This document shows positions 35,704 through 48,063 of a DNA stretch of 64,000 nt, piece by piece. Each line of letters opens with the position of its first letter. The first letter of the stretch is position 1. The DNA is from Sipunculus nudus (taxonomy: Eukaryota > Annelida > Sipuncula > Golfingiida > Sipunculidae). The translations under genes and the position numbers were made by a program. Location: the NCBI GenBank assembly GCA_026874595.1, contig CM049317.1:59990618-60054617 (forward strand), given 5' to 3'. The notes beneath the pieces are model-generated. The model was not told the origin of the DNA and ran no database searches. It saw nothing but the letters and a program-made list of their open reading frames with translations.

Positions 35704-37154
35704 CTTGTTGTGGTGTATGTATAAAATAATAATTAAAACAAATCAATTTAGAGGTGAATATGAATCTATTATCATTTAATCAAGGTGTTGCAATTCAATG
35801 CATTGACTGATATATTATTAGGCCAAAAAAGTAAAAGGTACAGTTCTAAGGCACCACCCACGTAATATTTTAAATCCTGCATTAAAACTTTTTATTTTGA
35901 TTTTTATTTTTTAAGAAGATGAAATAATACAATTTTGATCAGATCTCCTTTGTTATGTAGTGCTTTTACCTGTTAAGCAAAAAAATCTGTTATTTTCATG
36001 CTTTTCCCTGAGCACATGACATTTTTCTCTAAAATACAAAAAAAGGTAAAAAATAAAAGATCACCCACCCACACTGATTTCTGAAAAAAGTGCCTGAAAA
36101 CATACTTTTTATTGGCCTTTCACACCTGCATTAACCATTTAATTGAACTGAATTGGAATTAAAGTTTATACAATTTCTTGAATGGAATAAGAAATATGAA
36201 ATTAATCATGGTCAGCCAAGCACTTCCTACATCATTACCCTAAAATTCTCTTATCTGGAGATTTTATACTGCAAACCCAGCTGTTTGTCTACCATAGTCA
36301 GGCTCTGAGCAACCTGGTTCACGTCATCTAAGCTTCATCATCAACAGAAACAAGTCCACCAGCCCTGCCACATGGTAAGACTTGTGCTGTGTAAACACAT
36401 CCTCGGGACAGACTGGCATCTGAGAATACAAAGACTGGATTGAGTCTGCCAAACTCCGCCTCAAGCTTTGTTCAGCAATCCCGTCTAATACCCCCATCCC
36501 TGCCATCAGCCAGGTTTGTTAAGCCTTCTCCAGTACCTTACCTACATATGGCAGACTGCAATTGGTGTTTTCTGTATCAATCTGAAACATATTGCTGTGA
36601 CAAGTAATTACCAAGCAACTGTGTTTATTTGCCCCCATTCTGCTGCCATTTCCCTTTGATCATCACTCCTCAATTTCAAAATCCTGATATTTTTGCAATT
36701 TGGTTACATTTATAAGTTTCAAAGCTCATTTTTGGTAAACAATTGTTCATTTGATATGTGATATGCTATTTTATATTTTAACTTTCCTAATAGGATACCT
36801 GACATTTAGGCCTACCTGATATGGCATTTCTACGTTTGAAATCAAATTCCAATTTCCTATTCCAATCTCCAATTTAATATTCCAATTTCCTTGGAAGGAT
36901 AACTGTTACTTAAAGGATATGACAACATTGGATTTCCAAGTCAAATTTTTAATTTCATATAAAAAATCACCTGCACAGTATTTCTGATTTTTACTGGTGT
37001 AAAAATATATAAGGAAATACTGATAAACCAATTGCAAACCCAGTTGAATTAGCAAACAGTAATTGTTGAAGTACTTCAGTTTTATAATTTTTGTTGAAAT
37101 GAATAACAAAACAGAGGTCTGTCAGAACTGAGAGAAAGCATTCAGCAAGATTTA
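35704..37154. other. Non-coding sequence with repeat R4
   Basis: Position 35890-36110 is a repeat whose inverse lies at 44885-45140. Position 36324-36506 (minus) is open for 61 codons with a protein-like ending, but its acceptor is poor and no donor fits, so it is not called as an exon. Confidence 0.45.
35890..36110 (+). repeat. Dispersed repeat R4, copy a
   Basis: AAGAAGATGAAATAATACA, GTTATGTAGTGCTTTTACCT and GTTAAGCAAAAAAATCTGTT appear as the reverse complement at 44885-45140. No coding content. Confidence 0.7.
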
Positions 37155-37581
37155 AGGGTTCAACATTATCTTTTAAAAGTATATTCCCAATAAGGAAAGT
37201 AACATCTAGCTTTTACTTGCCATACATGAATTTTTACTTGTCGTACAAAGATCAGTGATTACAGAAAAAAAACACAACAAGTGTGTTCCAAGTGATTAAT
37301 TTGCCATTAAAAAAATTGTTTGTTGTAATATAAATTCTTGTTGGTATTTTACAGCTAAACGTAATGGTAATTTTAGGCTAGAGACATTACAATATGATTT
37401 CATTGCTCTAAAAAAAGGCTATCTGAAGATTAGATAAGATTCAGGCCTCTGGGTAAAGGTTTATGTTGGACCCATGTTTGGCAAGTTGGGGCAAATTGGA
37501 GCCCAATTTCTTTGCCCTACCACCAATTTCTTGAACTTTTACTTGCCCCGGGCAAGCAGATCACTGTTAATGTTGAGTCCT
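37155..37581 (-). mobile_element. AGGGCTC MITE family, copy 2 (427 bp)
   Basis: Bounded by AGGGTTCAACATTA on the left and TTAATGTTGAGTCCT on the right, in the opposite orientation to copy 1. It contains CTTTTACTTGCCCCGGGCAA and GTAAAGGTTTATGTTGGACC. It is about 150 bp longer than the 59-kb copy because of an internal AT-rich segment. Confidence 0.75.
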
Positions 37582-39355
37582 AGATGTACAATAACTACAA
37601 TGAGCCAGTAATTGTGATAAAGAAACCCACTTCTGCCTGATCAATATATTTCTGCCATTCTTGACCAGCCCATGCAGCATCAACAAGACCAATAACCAAT
37701 AAGGAGAGGTCCTGAAGACAGATCACCAGCAGCATGAGTCTTTTCCAAAGGCAAAAATACTTGTGAATAGTATCTACTTATATCAAGTGTACCACCCAAT
37801 TTACCTATTTATCTTTACAAAAACAGGTGCTGCCTGCCATAAATATGGCAGAAAATACAACACAAGTTTCCTTTAGGTGACATATTAAGGTTGTTCTTGC
37901 AGCAACAAATGAAGAAATATATTCAATAATGCAATGTATAGTAAATTTTCTAATACTAGACTCAGCTCAATAAAAGCCTATATCAAGTTTTGCATTAAGC
38001 TGTGACTGTAATACAAATTTAGTTTTGTTTACACACAAGCCAGGTTTACTTCAAGATTTTGTTTCCTATTATACCAGTAAAATTTAGGATATATATATTA
38101 CGGGTGTGGCTGAAACAATACCTCTGTAGTATTTTGATTATGTGACAAACATTCAAAATTTATTCAGTGATATAAGAGAAAATTTTATAAAACCTTTCAT
38201 TTTAAAATAAGAATTTACGAACCCAGTGGATGTTTACTGTTATGTGATCAGGTAAACAAAATTAAGATTTATTTATGCATGTGAATGAACGCCCTTGTCA
38301 CATTTGAATTTTGACAACTGTTACTGAATTTCATTTTTCAATGCAGGTTGATGGTATATTCAGACAGATAAGACCACCAAATGACATTACAAAAGTAATT
38401 AAGAACACAGCATGGGTTAGTTTGAGAGTACTGAGAAGTTAAAACTTAATTATCTTGCAAAATCTGCCACTATATAAATCTTGCTATTTTATACAAATTT
38501 CAAAAGCTCAAATTTTGCCTATAGTTATAATAAATTAAGTGACCGTGTCTAATTTGTCGAAAATATATTGTGTATTACTGTATTAATTTGATTAATCACT
38601 AGTAAATAAGAAATATATGACAAAGCTGAAGGCAATAATAAGCAAACTGTAATTAATATTCATGAAATGTGAATTCTTATTCATGAGTTATGAATATTCA
38701 TAATCAAACCTACATTCCATATTCACTTACCATTAGTCCCTGGAGGTGCACACAGGATGCCACACTGTGCTGCTGACAGGATTTGATGGCATACGAAGCT
38801 CAAGCCCACATCAGATAGCAGAGCTCAGAGCCTGCTAACTATCAATACAGCAGCGTTAGATTTCATTTAATAGCATAAACATGTGGATAATTGTATATTA
38901 AATCATATTTATACAATATTTTAAACCCATGAAAGATTTCCTTTAATTCTGTAAACATACATGTGTATTGGTGTATGTAAGGACTGATTATATTTTATCA
39001 AAAGTAAATTCGTCAAAACATATATTTTTGTCATACTGTCCTACATGGAAAGAAATCAGCAAAAGCAGTCAAAATAATTTGTGACAAAAGCATTTGTACA
39101 TAAACATAAATAGATAAAGATATCTGTGTGTGTCCGCATGTTAAAATCAGATATATTTTATCAGTATTAAATTCATTTTAATATTGTATGTATATCTGTG
39201 TATGCTACATTAATATATTTTCAACAAATAAACAAGTACATCATTGGTTTATTAATATAGGGTCAGGTGAAAATACAGATTAAAAGGATAATTTTAAAGA
39301 CACAGATATCTCAGTTAACAATATTTAGCATTCATTTGAATTTTTTGTATAATTT
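37582..39355. other. AT-rich non-coding sequence
   Basis: No supported gene. A stretch at 38640-38710 has overlapping ATTCATGA/TCATGAAT palindromes. Probably intronic in the minus-strand model. Confidence 0.45.
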
Positions 39356-40347
39356 GGGCCCCGCTTGACAAGGGGTGCCCTACAGTGATCACCGTGTCAG
39401 TCCGTCCTTCCATCTTTCTGATCATCCGTCCTTCCATCAGTGACACTTTCTTTCGTGCGCGATAACTCAACAACAACATACTGCAACTTTCCCAAATTAA
39501 CATGGTTGATGGGTACCTATGAGGGCTCCAGACCTATCGAATTACAGACTTGTCAGAATTCCAATATGGCCGCCACAGCCCAATCGCTGATTTTTTTTGC
39601 ACCCAATAACTCACCTACAACATACTGCAGCTTTCTCAAATTCACAGGAATTATTAGTTCCTATAAGGGCTCCAGACCTATTGAATTACAGACTTGTCAG
39701 AATTCCAATATGGCCGCCACAGCCCAAACGCTTATTTTCTTTCACGCGCAATAATTCAACAACAACATACTGCAGCTTTCCAAAATACACAGAAATGATT
39801 GGCACCTATAAGGGCTCCAGACCTATGGAATTACAGACTTGTCGGAATTCCAATATGGCCGCCACTCCCCAATCGCTGATTTTCTTTCATTGCGTGATAA
39901 CTCAACAACAACATACTGCAGCCTTACTAAATTAACAGGGTTGATTGGTACCTATGAAGGCTCCAGACCTACCGAATTACAGACTTGTCAGAATTCCAAT
40001 ATGGCCACCACAGCCCAATCACTGATTTTCTTTCGCACACAATAACTTAACAACAACCTGCTGCAGCTTTCCAAATGTCACAGGGATCATTTATGCCTAT
40101 GAGGGCTCCAGACTTATTGAATTACAGACTGGCTCAAAATCAAATATGGCTAACAGATTACATTCAGTGATTTTCTATTTGCACACGTTTTTTCAGACAT
40201 ATCTTCTTTAATATCATTTGATCCAGTAGGATTTTTTCCCTCATGCACATGGATAAAAACCTGTTTCTGTTTGTCATATTTTTCAAATTTTACTTAATTT
40301 TTCACCCATATGTAAACTAGTCCAACACTTGCAGAAACGCGGGGCCC
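39356..40347. mobile_element. Putative element with GGGCCCCGC ends enclosing a tandem array
   Basis: GGGCCCCGC at 39356-39364 is the reverse complement of GCGGGGCCC at 40339-40347. The two enclose the five-unit 145-bp array. Each is followed inwards or outwards by unlike sequence, so this is only a short inverted pair and the element status is inference. Confidence 0.4.
39440..40190 (+). repeat. 145-bp tandem repeat, 5 units
   Basis: GGCTCCAGAC begins at 39524, 39668, 39813, 39959 and 40104, giving spacings of 144-146 bp. Each unit includes AACTCAACAACAACATACTG, ATTACAGACTTGTC and CCAATATGGCCGCCAC. The fifth unit is the most diverged. Because most units differ from a multiple of three, the translation shifts frame from unit to unit. 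That explains three overlapping open frames with the same peptide, ELQTCQNSNMA. This is a satellite-like array, not a repeat protein. Confidence 0.92.
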
Positions 40348-42046
40348 TCTGAGGACCATTGTCCGACCACATCTAGTTGTTTAATATTTCCAAATAAAAT
40401 TATCAAAAGGACCAAATACATTGCTAAGATGCTGAGAGAGAAACTTTTACTTATTTTTTTAATAAATTACAAACAAAGTATAATAAGTGAGGATATCATT
40501 AAGGCACACCTGACATAATTTTCAGAGTTACAGTTTTTGAGATAATGTCCCATGTGAAACATTTAAATAAAACCTGACCAAAAAAAATATTGTGAAGAAT
40601 ATCTGAAAATCAAACAAAGCATGACAAACAAAATCAGGGAGGATTTAACCAATGCTTTTCCTACCGGTACACACATACTGCCACATAGGTCAGACAGACC
40701 AACAGAGAGACAGACAAACAGACAGACACTGCTGCTGATTACATCCCCAGCCAATGTACTTGATGCTGGGGATGGTTAAGAATAAAATCAAATAATACAT
40801 ATCAATATGAAGCAGCTGAAACAACAATCTCTTTAAATATCACTGTCCATAATATCTGTGGTCAGATCACCCTGGCACAAAATGTGCATGACAGAAAAGT
40901 CTGCGAAATGCCGATGAAAAGGAAAATTTATCTGAATATTCTGCATTTTCACCCCTGACTGGCTGGCATCAAAACTATATCAGTAATCATATATTAATGC
41001 ACCTTCTCCTTTGATCTGTGGGATTGAAAGTACAGGGAGGAATTTATATTCAAGATTTTACATTTAAGCTAACAGCTTCAGAGTTTGATTAAGTACAGGT
41101 TTAATATCTGGTTCAAACTTAACATAAATTAAATCTCATTATATTCTTGGGAAAAAATCTGTATTGCTTCAAAAGTTTGACCAAAATGAGTAAATATCTA
41201 ATCTGCTGTTCTTACTAAGCACAAAATGTTCCAGTCCACAACTTCTACAGATTCTGCAATCTTTACCTAATTCCCAAATGTACACACAAAACATATTGAA
41301 GGATATAACACAGGTTTTTAATATAGGGCCATCTTTAAGATTAAGAGTAACAAAAATTTTTGCTAGGGCCAGATCATTCTGGCACAAAATGAGTAAAGCA
41401 GAAATGTCAGTGCACCCACACTGTCCACAAAAAGCAAAGCAAAGGCTGATCCAAGCCCACAAAAAAGTATATCTGATTCATCTACCTTTTAACCCCTGAC
41501 AAAACGAAAAACTTAAAAGAACCAGTGTCTGAACTGGTAGGCACCGAAACTGTATCAGTGATCATACATAATGCCTCTCGTCCTTTGATCTGTAGAATTG
41601 AAAGAAGACCAGTGTGTACCACAGAGATACAATGCCAGCTTTCACTCAGTGCTAAGCATCCCCAGATCTAGAGAGGGGTACGATTTATATATCTTTTACG
41701 ACACCCACTTTGTGAGATTACCACTGGAGTAACATTGTGGAGGCCATTACCTGATATTACACGTAATCCCATTTTGTTGCATTTTGTTGCATTTATAAAA
41801 TGCCTGATCTGGTGTCACACTTTGATCTCTTGGGAGATGCATGGAAAGTTTTTTTTAATGTTTATCAACCTATCACATCTATGAAGATTTGAGGCAACTT
41901 CAGTTGGCTGTTTGTGGTCCATCAGTGCTACATAAATGCATCTCCTGACATAGTAACATGCCAGTATTCTCCATAGGGAGTGCGGCAGCTAACCACAAAG
42001 GAATTTAATGTCAACCATTGATGCTTTTGCCTCTTCCCCGGAACAG
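40348..42046. other. Non-coding sequence with an internal direct repeat
   Basis: About 40855-41030 and 41345-41615 share CAGATCA(C/T)(C/T)CTGGCACAAAA, CCCCTGAC and CCTTTGATCTGT(G/A)G(G/A)ATTGAAAG in the same orientation. A GACAGACA-rich patch lies at 40690-40735. No exon is supported. Confidence 0.5.
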
Positions 42047-42151
42047 GCCTCCCCGACCTATAAGCTAATTTTGGAATCACCTCCGGTGCCGTTTCTGCCA
42101 CAGACAATCAAATCTGACGCTGACAGCCCTGCAGTGCTGGTGAAAAATTAA
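42047..42151 (+). CDS. Alternative plus-strand exon candidate
   Basis: This GC-rich patch also reads well on the plus strand. A strong acceptor (GCCTCTTCCCCGGAACAG) is followed by a single open frame with LESPPVPFLPQTIKSDA. It ends at TAA 42149-42151, or earlier at a GTGAAA donor after 42139. It overlaps the minus-strand candidate at 42081-42136, and at most one is likely real. The plus reading has the better acceptor; the minus reading has a phase match to the next exon. Confidence 0.28.
   Translation, partial: ASPTYKLILESPPVPFLPQTIKSDADSPAVLVKN
42081..42136 (-). CDS. Candidate exon (minus-strand gene), 56 nt
   Basis: The acceptor AGCTTAATTTTTCACCAG and the donor (ACCGGAG then GTGATT) bound 56 nt. 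In the frame that fits the chain it starts with one base, reads TAGLSASDLIVCGRNGTG, and ends with G, which completes an alanine codon with the CC starting 35703. Another frame is also open. It would be the most 5' exon of the chain found here; exons further upstream were not located. The overlapping plus-strand reading makes this the weakest link. Confidence 0.3.
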
Positions 42152-42839
42152 GCTGTAATAACGCAAATTGCTTGCTTTGTCATCACATACAAGCTGTGAT
42201 GCTAATAAAGTGTAATGCCATCAAAATTCAATATCATTAATGCTCAAAATAAAGCAAAGAACAGGAGACACTGCCCTGTTGAGATAAACTAGCAGCACAC
42301 AGATCGCAATACAAATAAATGCTTGCAGTATTAATACTACATTAATGTTAACAGTAGACTCAAACCTAACGACCACCCTATCATTATGACCACCTCATTA
42401 TGAAGACTAGTTAATTAGGTCCAACCTGAGCATATAAAATTACATAAATGACTGGTGGTGAGATTTGTTTCCTGTTTCATGCTCAATCTGCAGCCTGAGC
42501 AAACTGATTTATCTATTATTTTAATAATCGATTCAATAAACACTGGTAGCATTGGTGGCATGAGCTTTGTTCTCAGAGCAACTAGCAAAACATGGAGAGA
42601 CCTCACAAATTTGTGAACCCTTTCAACACTGTTTAATGCATATCTTGCTACCTAAATCTCACCAAAAACACTCTGCTAATCCTGAGTAAGCTAGGGCAAT
42701 TTCAGCACTCTGACATAAGTGAGTCTATAAAGATGTCAGGGTGCTTTGGTCAGTAACAACATGAACTGAACTGTAACAGTTGATGAGGATGCAAATATAT
42801 TAAGCATTTTTTCCTCAAGGTTTACAGGTACACAGCCAC

Positions 42840-43331
42840 TTAAAGATGCCCAATCACCTACCTTTTGAAAAAGAATTTTTGTAATTTCTGGCTTCCTCTG
42901 TGTATGTACTAATGATCTAAGCGTAATACTAGCTAAGAAACATTCTTAAACGCCTCCGTGAAGGATGAGTGAACTTGTTTATCAACACCTTGTTTGTAAA
43001 CACAGCTATGTTGACAAACGGGAAAACATGTAACCTAAGGTGGTAGGTTGCATATATGCGGAGGTAGAAAGGTCCCTAGTTGCAAAATGGCATTTGCAAA
43101 GCTTTGGCTTATCTAACTCGACGAGCGTAAACTTCTTCTGCTACTGCTGCTGACTTGCCACCAGATGCCCTTGTTAAATTTGTTTTATTTTGGCAGGCCC
43201 CTCATATTATAAACATGCTTATATTAACAAAACAAGCATGGTCATATCCATGTTTTCTGGCTTATTCCTATAAAAGCTCCAAGGGATAACCTTTAGTTTA
43301 TAATCGTCAGATTGGTGATTGGGCCTCTTTA
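42840..43331 (+). mobile_element. Repeat M2, copy a (492 bp, with inverted ends)
   Basis: The ends TTAAAGATGCCCAATCACC and GGTGATTGGGCCTCTTTA are imperfect inverted repeats, so this is probably a MITE. Internal words: GATGAGTGAACTTGTTTATC, TTGCATATATGCGG, TTGCCACCAGATG. Related copies are at 47612, 49009 (interrupted), 57115 (inverted), and a fragment near 30.45 kb. Confidence 0.72.
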
Positions 43332-44884
43332 GTATAAACCAGACCAATCGTTAGCCAAGTCTGCCCTTTCTTCCTAACAACACCTATAATGTAACAGAAA
43401 TTTTCTGTTGTAACTCAGCATTTTAGTAAATCCCCTTGCATGTTTGTTAAATTTCAAACTGCATGAATATAAGCATAGCTCACACAGGTTATTGGACCAT
43501 AGCAAACTTGTACATGACACAGGAAATGACTTGTTATCAAATGGATGGATTTTCACTTTGTTTTGTGAGTTCAAAATAATTCTTTTGTGTAATTCATCGC
43601 TCCTAGCTGAAAATTAAGATTATAGGCTGTTTACCATGATACTGATCCAACAGAATGGATAGCGGTTGCAATGCATGTCCCAGTATGACTTGTATCAGAG
43701 ACTCAAGTAGGCTAACTAGTCCAATAAAATGCCTACTAAGTCGTGTATTCATGGCTACCAGTCTCGATGCTGAAAAGAGCAGCCAATACAGAAGTGTGGT
43801 CACTAAATGCAAACTCAATTCACACTAACCACAGCAGGACTGATATACGAGAGCTTCCCTCCAGATCGGGGCTCAAGTCAATCTTGATTTGCACTACACT
43901 TCACACAGAATATGAGTAATTTGTCGCTCATCAATATCTGCATGTGGATGGCACTGCAAGTTCTCTGCAAACAGTCCACAACACAACTGTAAATCACACT
44001 CCCTGGGCACTCTACCTCCCCAAGGAAAGCCTGACAAGAAAACATCAATACCACCACCTCACCTTTGTAAATAGGCAACTTGAGTTGTAATGTCTCTGTA
44101 TTGCAAAGAACTCCAGAGAAGCATTCAGTGCAACTTGTAATCTGCAAGGGGTTTGTGTTCCTGACACTAACAATTACTAGAAGAAATCTCTGACTTCTTT
44201 GTAGCTAAGGCATGGGATCTGAATACGCAGACTCAAGAGCTCATAGCAACTTGAAAATACACCTGACACAATATTTGGCAACCACAGAATGGAGAAAAAA
44301 AGAAGAGGTCATAATACCCTCACCTTTCAACCCTCCGTCAAAACAGATATATTGTTTCATCAGTGGCAGCCAATTGAAATTTGGAAATTATTCTCTAAAG
44401 CATAAATAATATAACACAATTTTACATGAAAGTGGATAAGAGACCTACTAATATGAGATGAAAAATATCACAGCAGGAACCAACATTTACATTTACATCT
44501 TTGTTTTTCTGAGACTTGTGGACTAGTGACATGGTGTCTGTTACAGGTTTGCTCTTATTCTGTTATCATATAATTTGGTTTATACTTATAAAACTGAACA
44601 ACTGCTCCACAGCTCTTAAAGGTTCTATGCGCATGTAACCAATGACCTTGACCTTCATCAATGGTCCTAAGATATCATTAAATAAAACATTTTTTCTTCT
44701 CACATTTATATTTTATATTTTTCTTAAACAGCATGCAATATTTGGTTGTGGTGTTGTCCTGGCCAATTATGCCATTGCCTGCTGTTACCATCATTGAAGC
44801 TTATACTGAATGAAACTGATCTGCCAGAATAAATAAAACATTTCCAAATTTGGGTGGGAACCCTGGGTGGAAAACTTTTTGAAT
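43332..44884. other. Non-coding sequence
   Basis: No supported exon or repeat beyond short AT-rich runs. The open frames at 43603-44147 (minus) show no splice sites or domain. Confidence 0.45.
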
Positions 44885-45140
44885 AAGGCAGAAAAAAAAG
44901 TTTTGGTGCTTGTGTACTTTATTTTAGAAATCAGTGCAGGTGGACGATTTTTTTAAACTTTTTTTTTATTTTTATATCAGGGAAAACCATGATAATAACA
45001 GGTTTTTTTGCTTAACAGGTGAAAGCACTACATAACAAAAAATTTTTTATCAAAACTGTATTATTTCATCTTCTTGATCGAAATGTCTGAGCAGCTCAAG
45101 CTAAACATAAGTAAGTTTCCATTGAAAATCAAAATAAAAT
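44885..45140 (-). repeat. Dispersed repeat R4, copy b
   Basis: Inverse of 35890-36110. GCTTAACAGGTGAAAGCACT and TGTATTATTTCATCTTCTT are shared landmarks. The similarity includes the flank CACCTGCACTGATTTCT as reverse complement. Confidence 0.7.
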
Positions 45141-47243
45141 TTTTAAGCATGGGGTTAAAATTGACATCTGACAACCATACCTTTTATTTTTTTTGCCTCA
45201 CCGACAATTGTAACTGTTGAAGAAAAGAGGAGCATTTTTCTCACAAAATAAAAAAAAATCAATTCTTTGATAGACTTCTTACCGGTGGACAAATCTCTAA
45301 ACCCAAAACCATCCTGCCCCCATCTTCCCTATCATGCTGAACTGCCATCATTGTTCTAGGTTACTACTATCTTTTTTTGAAGACTGGTGGAACAGTTGGA
45401 AAGCATTTGCTGCAAATAAAATGCATACATACCTACCCAAATAAAATATCATCACAGTGCTTTGATGTTAAGATAGGCTATACTCAAGGGTTTGCAGTGA
45501 CAGATCCAAAGAGAAGGGGGTTCAGGGGTTTAAGCCCCTTTATTAGGAAAATTCCAGATTTGGTGATACAGAATGTTTGTGGAGGTTTGCAGTCTCTCAG
45601 TGCCCTTTTAGCAGAATACACAGCTGGTAAATTTCTCCAAGTCTTTTGGTGGAAATAATGCCTATTTACCCTCAAGTATGTAGACAATGCCTTGACTGTA
45701 ACAGCTGATATTACTCATACTGGGTGGATATTCCTGGTGATTTTCAAATTATTTGTAGGCAGAAAATTACCCCTGACAACATTGATTGACTGAAAATACC
45801 ACCACTAAAAAATGTGCTCTCAAGTGTGTAAACAGTTACAGTATGTGATGTGAATGACTGCAGAGAGGGGAAATCTTCCGTGAATATTTATGTCCAGATA
45901 GTGGATATTCAAATTCTATTATTTTTTAAAGAGACACATGCACATGCACAACAGCTATGTTAAATATACATAAAATATTGTATTCTCCTTAAAATATTAT
46001 GGTATCTGATGTGGTAATGATATGGTTTATCACTCTTTAACATTTTGCTTACTACTGTATCCATAAGGAAACAAGCCTGCAACAGGAGCAATCAACAGAC
46101 ATAGCCAATCACATTTTTTTAGCTTTTTTTTCCATGTTTCACCTTCTCCATGTTTGGAAATTGTCGTGCGAATACAAGATCAGACCTCTGGTCACAGTCT
46201 TTTTGGGTAAACAGACACATAGACACATGGCCTGTGTTTCCTCACACACCGAACCATAACAACCTATAAAACAGTTGAACTGAGATAATACACTGCAAAT
46301 GAATATGAACCTTTAAAGTTACCTTACGATTATTATTGGGAAGAATGTGATGAGTTCCACACATAAGCATGTCTGGGAGTAAATTGTTCATATATGCATC
46401 AAAATAAATTAAGAATTTTCTCAGGTCACTTTGATTTTACACGAGGGTTAGGGGTAATACCCAAAATAGAACCCATTAAATTCTGGAGAAGTTATACATA
46501 TTTAAATTAAGGACATGGTCAAAATAAATATCAGGTGCAAATCTGTGACCAGGTACTAATACTGAACTCAAATTTAAGCTTCTGAAAATCAGCCATAATG
46601 GAGATCTAGTGCAAACAGAAAATGGCAGGAAAGAAATTTGAAATTGATGGTTTTTACACACAGGGAGACTTAGGTATACCTTCAAAGATTTGCTACCCAA
46701 ATATTTATATAGAAATAAATTCATCAACCACTGTAAGCCCCACTGTCTCATAGGGATTAAATTCAAGACCAGAAGAGAAACATTAACAAAAAAAAGTCAC
46801 CATTCTGCATATACCCTTATGATGAGTAATACTGCATGATTTTCTCTTATTAGCTTAGCTCTCCAATCATTACAAAGGCCAATCATATAATCGGATATAT
46901 GTCTGGGTAGATAAAGACACAGATATCAATACCAAGGACCTATAAGGACCTGTACCAGATGAACAATCAAGTCTACCAAAATGTCATCAAACAGTTGTTA
47001 TAGTACTTACAATAATGAGCAAGCTTCATTAGTTTAATATTAGCATATTACATGTTCTTGCCTTGGGATTTAGTGGAACAGAGTTTTGTGGAACTGTTTT
47101 TCCAGGGCTGAGTTTACATGAGCTGCCTTACCGCCATAGTTAATGACATATGATGCTCCCATAGACTCTTAGTGAAATTAATGTCAAATTCCTCCGAATT
47201 TAAGGAAAAACACAGAAAATGACATGACCTGGCCCCCTCTTAG
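45141..47243. other. Non-coding sequence
   Basis: AT-rich with no identifiable gene or repeat family. The 93-codon frame at 45377-45658 has an antisense shadow and no domain. Confidence 0.45.
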
Positions 47244-47330
47244 GACATCATTCCTGACTGGAATTCCCCAGGTGTAGCCACAGTGGAGTTGCCTAACAAT
47301 GGCCGAGTGTCACCACCATCAATTATGTAA
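47244..47330 (+). CDS. Weak candidate exon, plus strand
   Basis: A strong acceptor (GACCTGGCCCCCTCTTAG) opens a 28-codon frame with ATVELPNNGRVSPPSIM, ending at TAA 47328-47330. It could instead be spliced at GTAACA after 47325. The flanking region is GC-richer than its surroundings, and another acceptor-like pyrimidine tract ends near 47404. The opposite strand is open too. Not recognised; short length makes chance plausible. Confidence 0.22.
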   Translation, partial: DIIPDWNSPGVATVELPNNGRVSPPSIM

Positions 47331-47611
47331 CAGATAACATTTGACAAGCAAGGGAGGCGTGGAAGTGATAAATTCTATAGACTCTCCTCCCTGTTCCCCC
47401 ATAGGTCCGCATTTGTAGACATTAAACCCTTTTTTGGTCTTTTTTTTTTAATAACAAATACTTTTTATATTTTATTTGATTAAAATCAAGATTTTTTTAA
47501 AGGGAATGGTCCATGCCAGGTGGCACTGTCTACTGAATAATGATGAAGGTAGCCGTTTAATAGGAATTATGTTTTTTTATTCCTTCCAGATTTCATGAAT
47601 AAAGTCAGCTA

Positions 47612-48063
47612 TATTCCTACCTTTTAAATAGAATTGATGTGTTTACTAGCTTACTCTGTGTACATCATAAAATGAATGAACTGCAGGGAATTCCCATTGA
47701 GGAAGATCCCTTTAATGCCTCTGTGACGGATGTATGAGCTTGTTTATCTACCAGCTGTTAGTAAACATGTTACAAGCCCCAAGTGTAACCTAATGTGGGT
47801 GATTGCATATATGCAGAAGTTGAAAGGTCACTAATTGCAACACACCCTTTGCAAAACTCTAGTTCATCTGACTGCCACCAGATGTGCTTGTTGAATGTTT
47901 GGATTATTTTGAATGCCCCCCCCCCCAGGTTGCAAACATATGGATATAAACAAAATGAAAAGCCTGTGTGAGGTGGCATCAGCATTTTCCAGCCTATTTT
48001 TGTAAAAGGTTCAAGGGGTGACCTTTAGTTAATATATGTCAGATATTGGAATAGGCTCCTTTA
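47612..48063 (+). mobile_element. Repeat M2, copy b
   Basis: Same orientation as copy a. Shares TTTAATGCCTC, GGATGTATGAGCTTGTTTAT, GCATATATGCAGAAG and CTGCCACCAGATG, and ends GGAATAGGCTCCTTTAA. Has a private 11-base C run at 47916-47926. The left end is less clear. Confidence 0.7.

Noticed and set aside
36324-36506. 61-codon minus-strand frame
   Set aside because: The acceptor tract is poor and no donor gives a phase fit; ends in a stop.
39440-40045. Repeat-protein gene suggested by three open frames sharing a peptide
   Set aside because: The frames are in different phases because the DNA unit is about 145 bp; the pattern is a satellite artefact.
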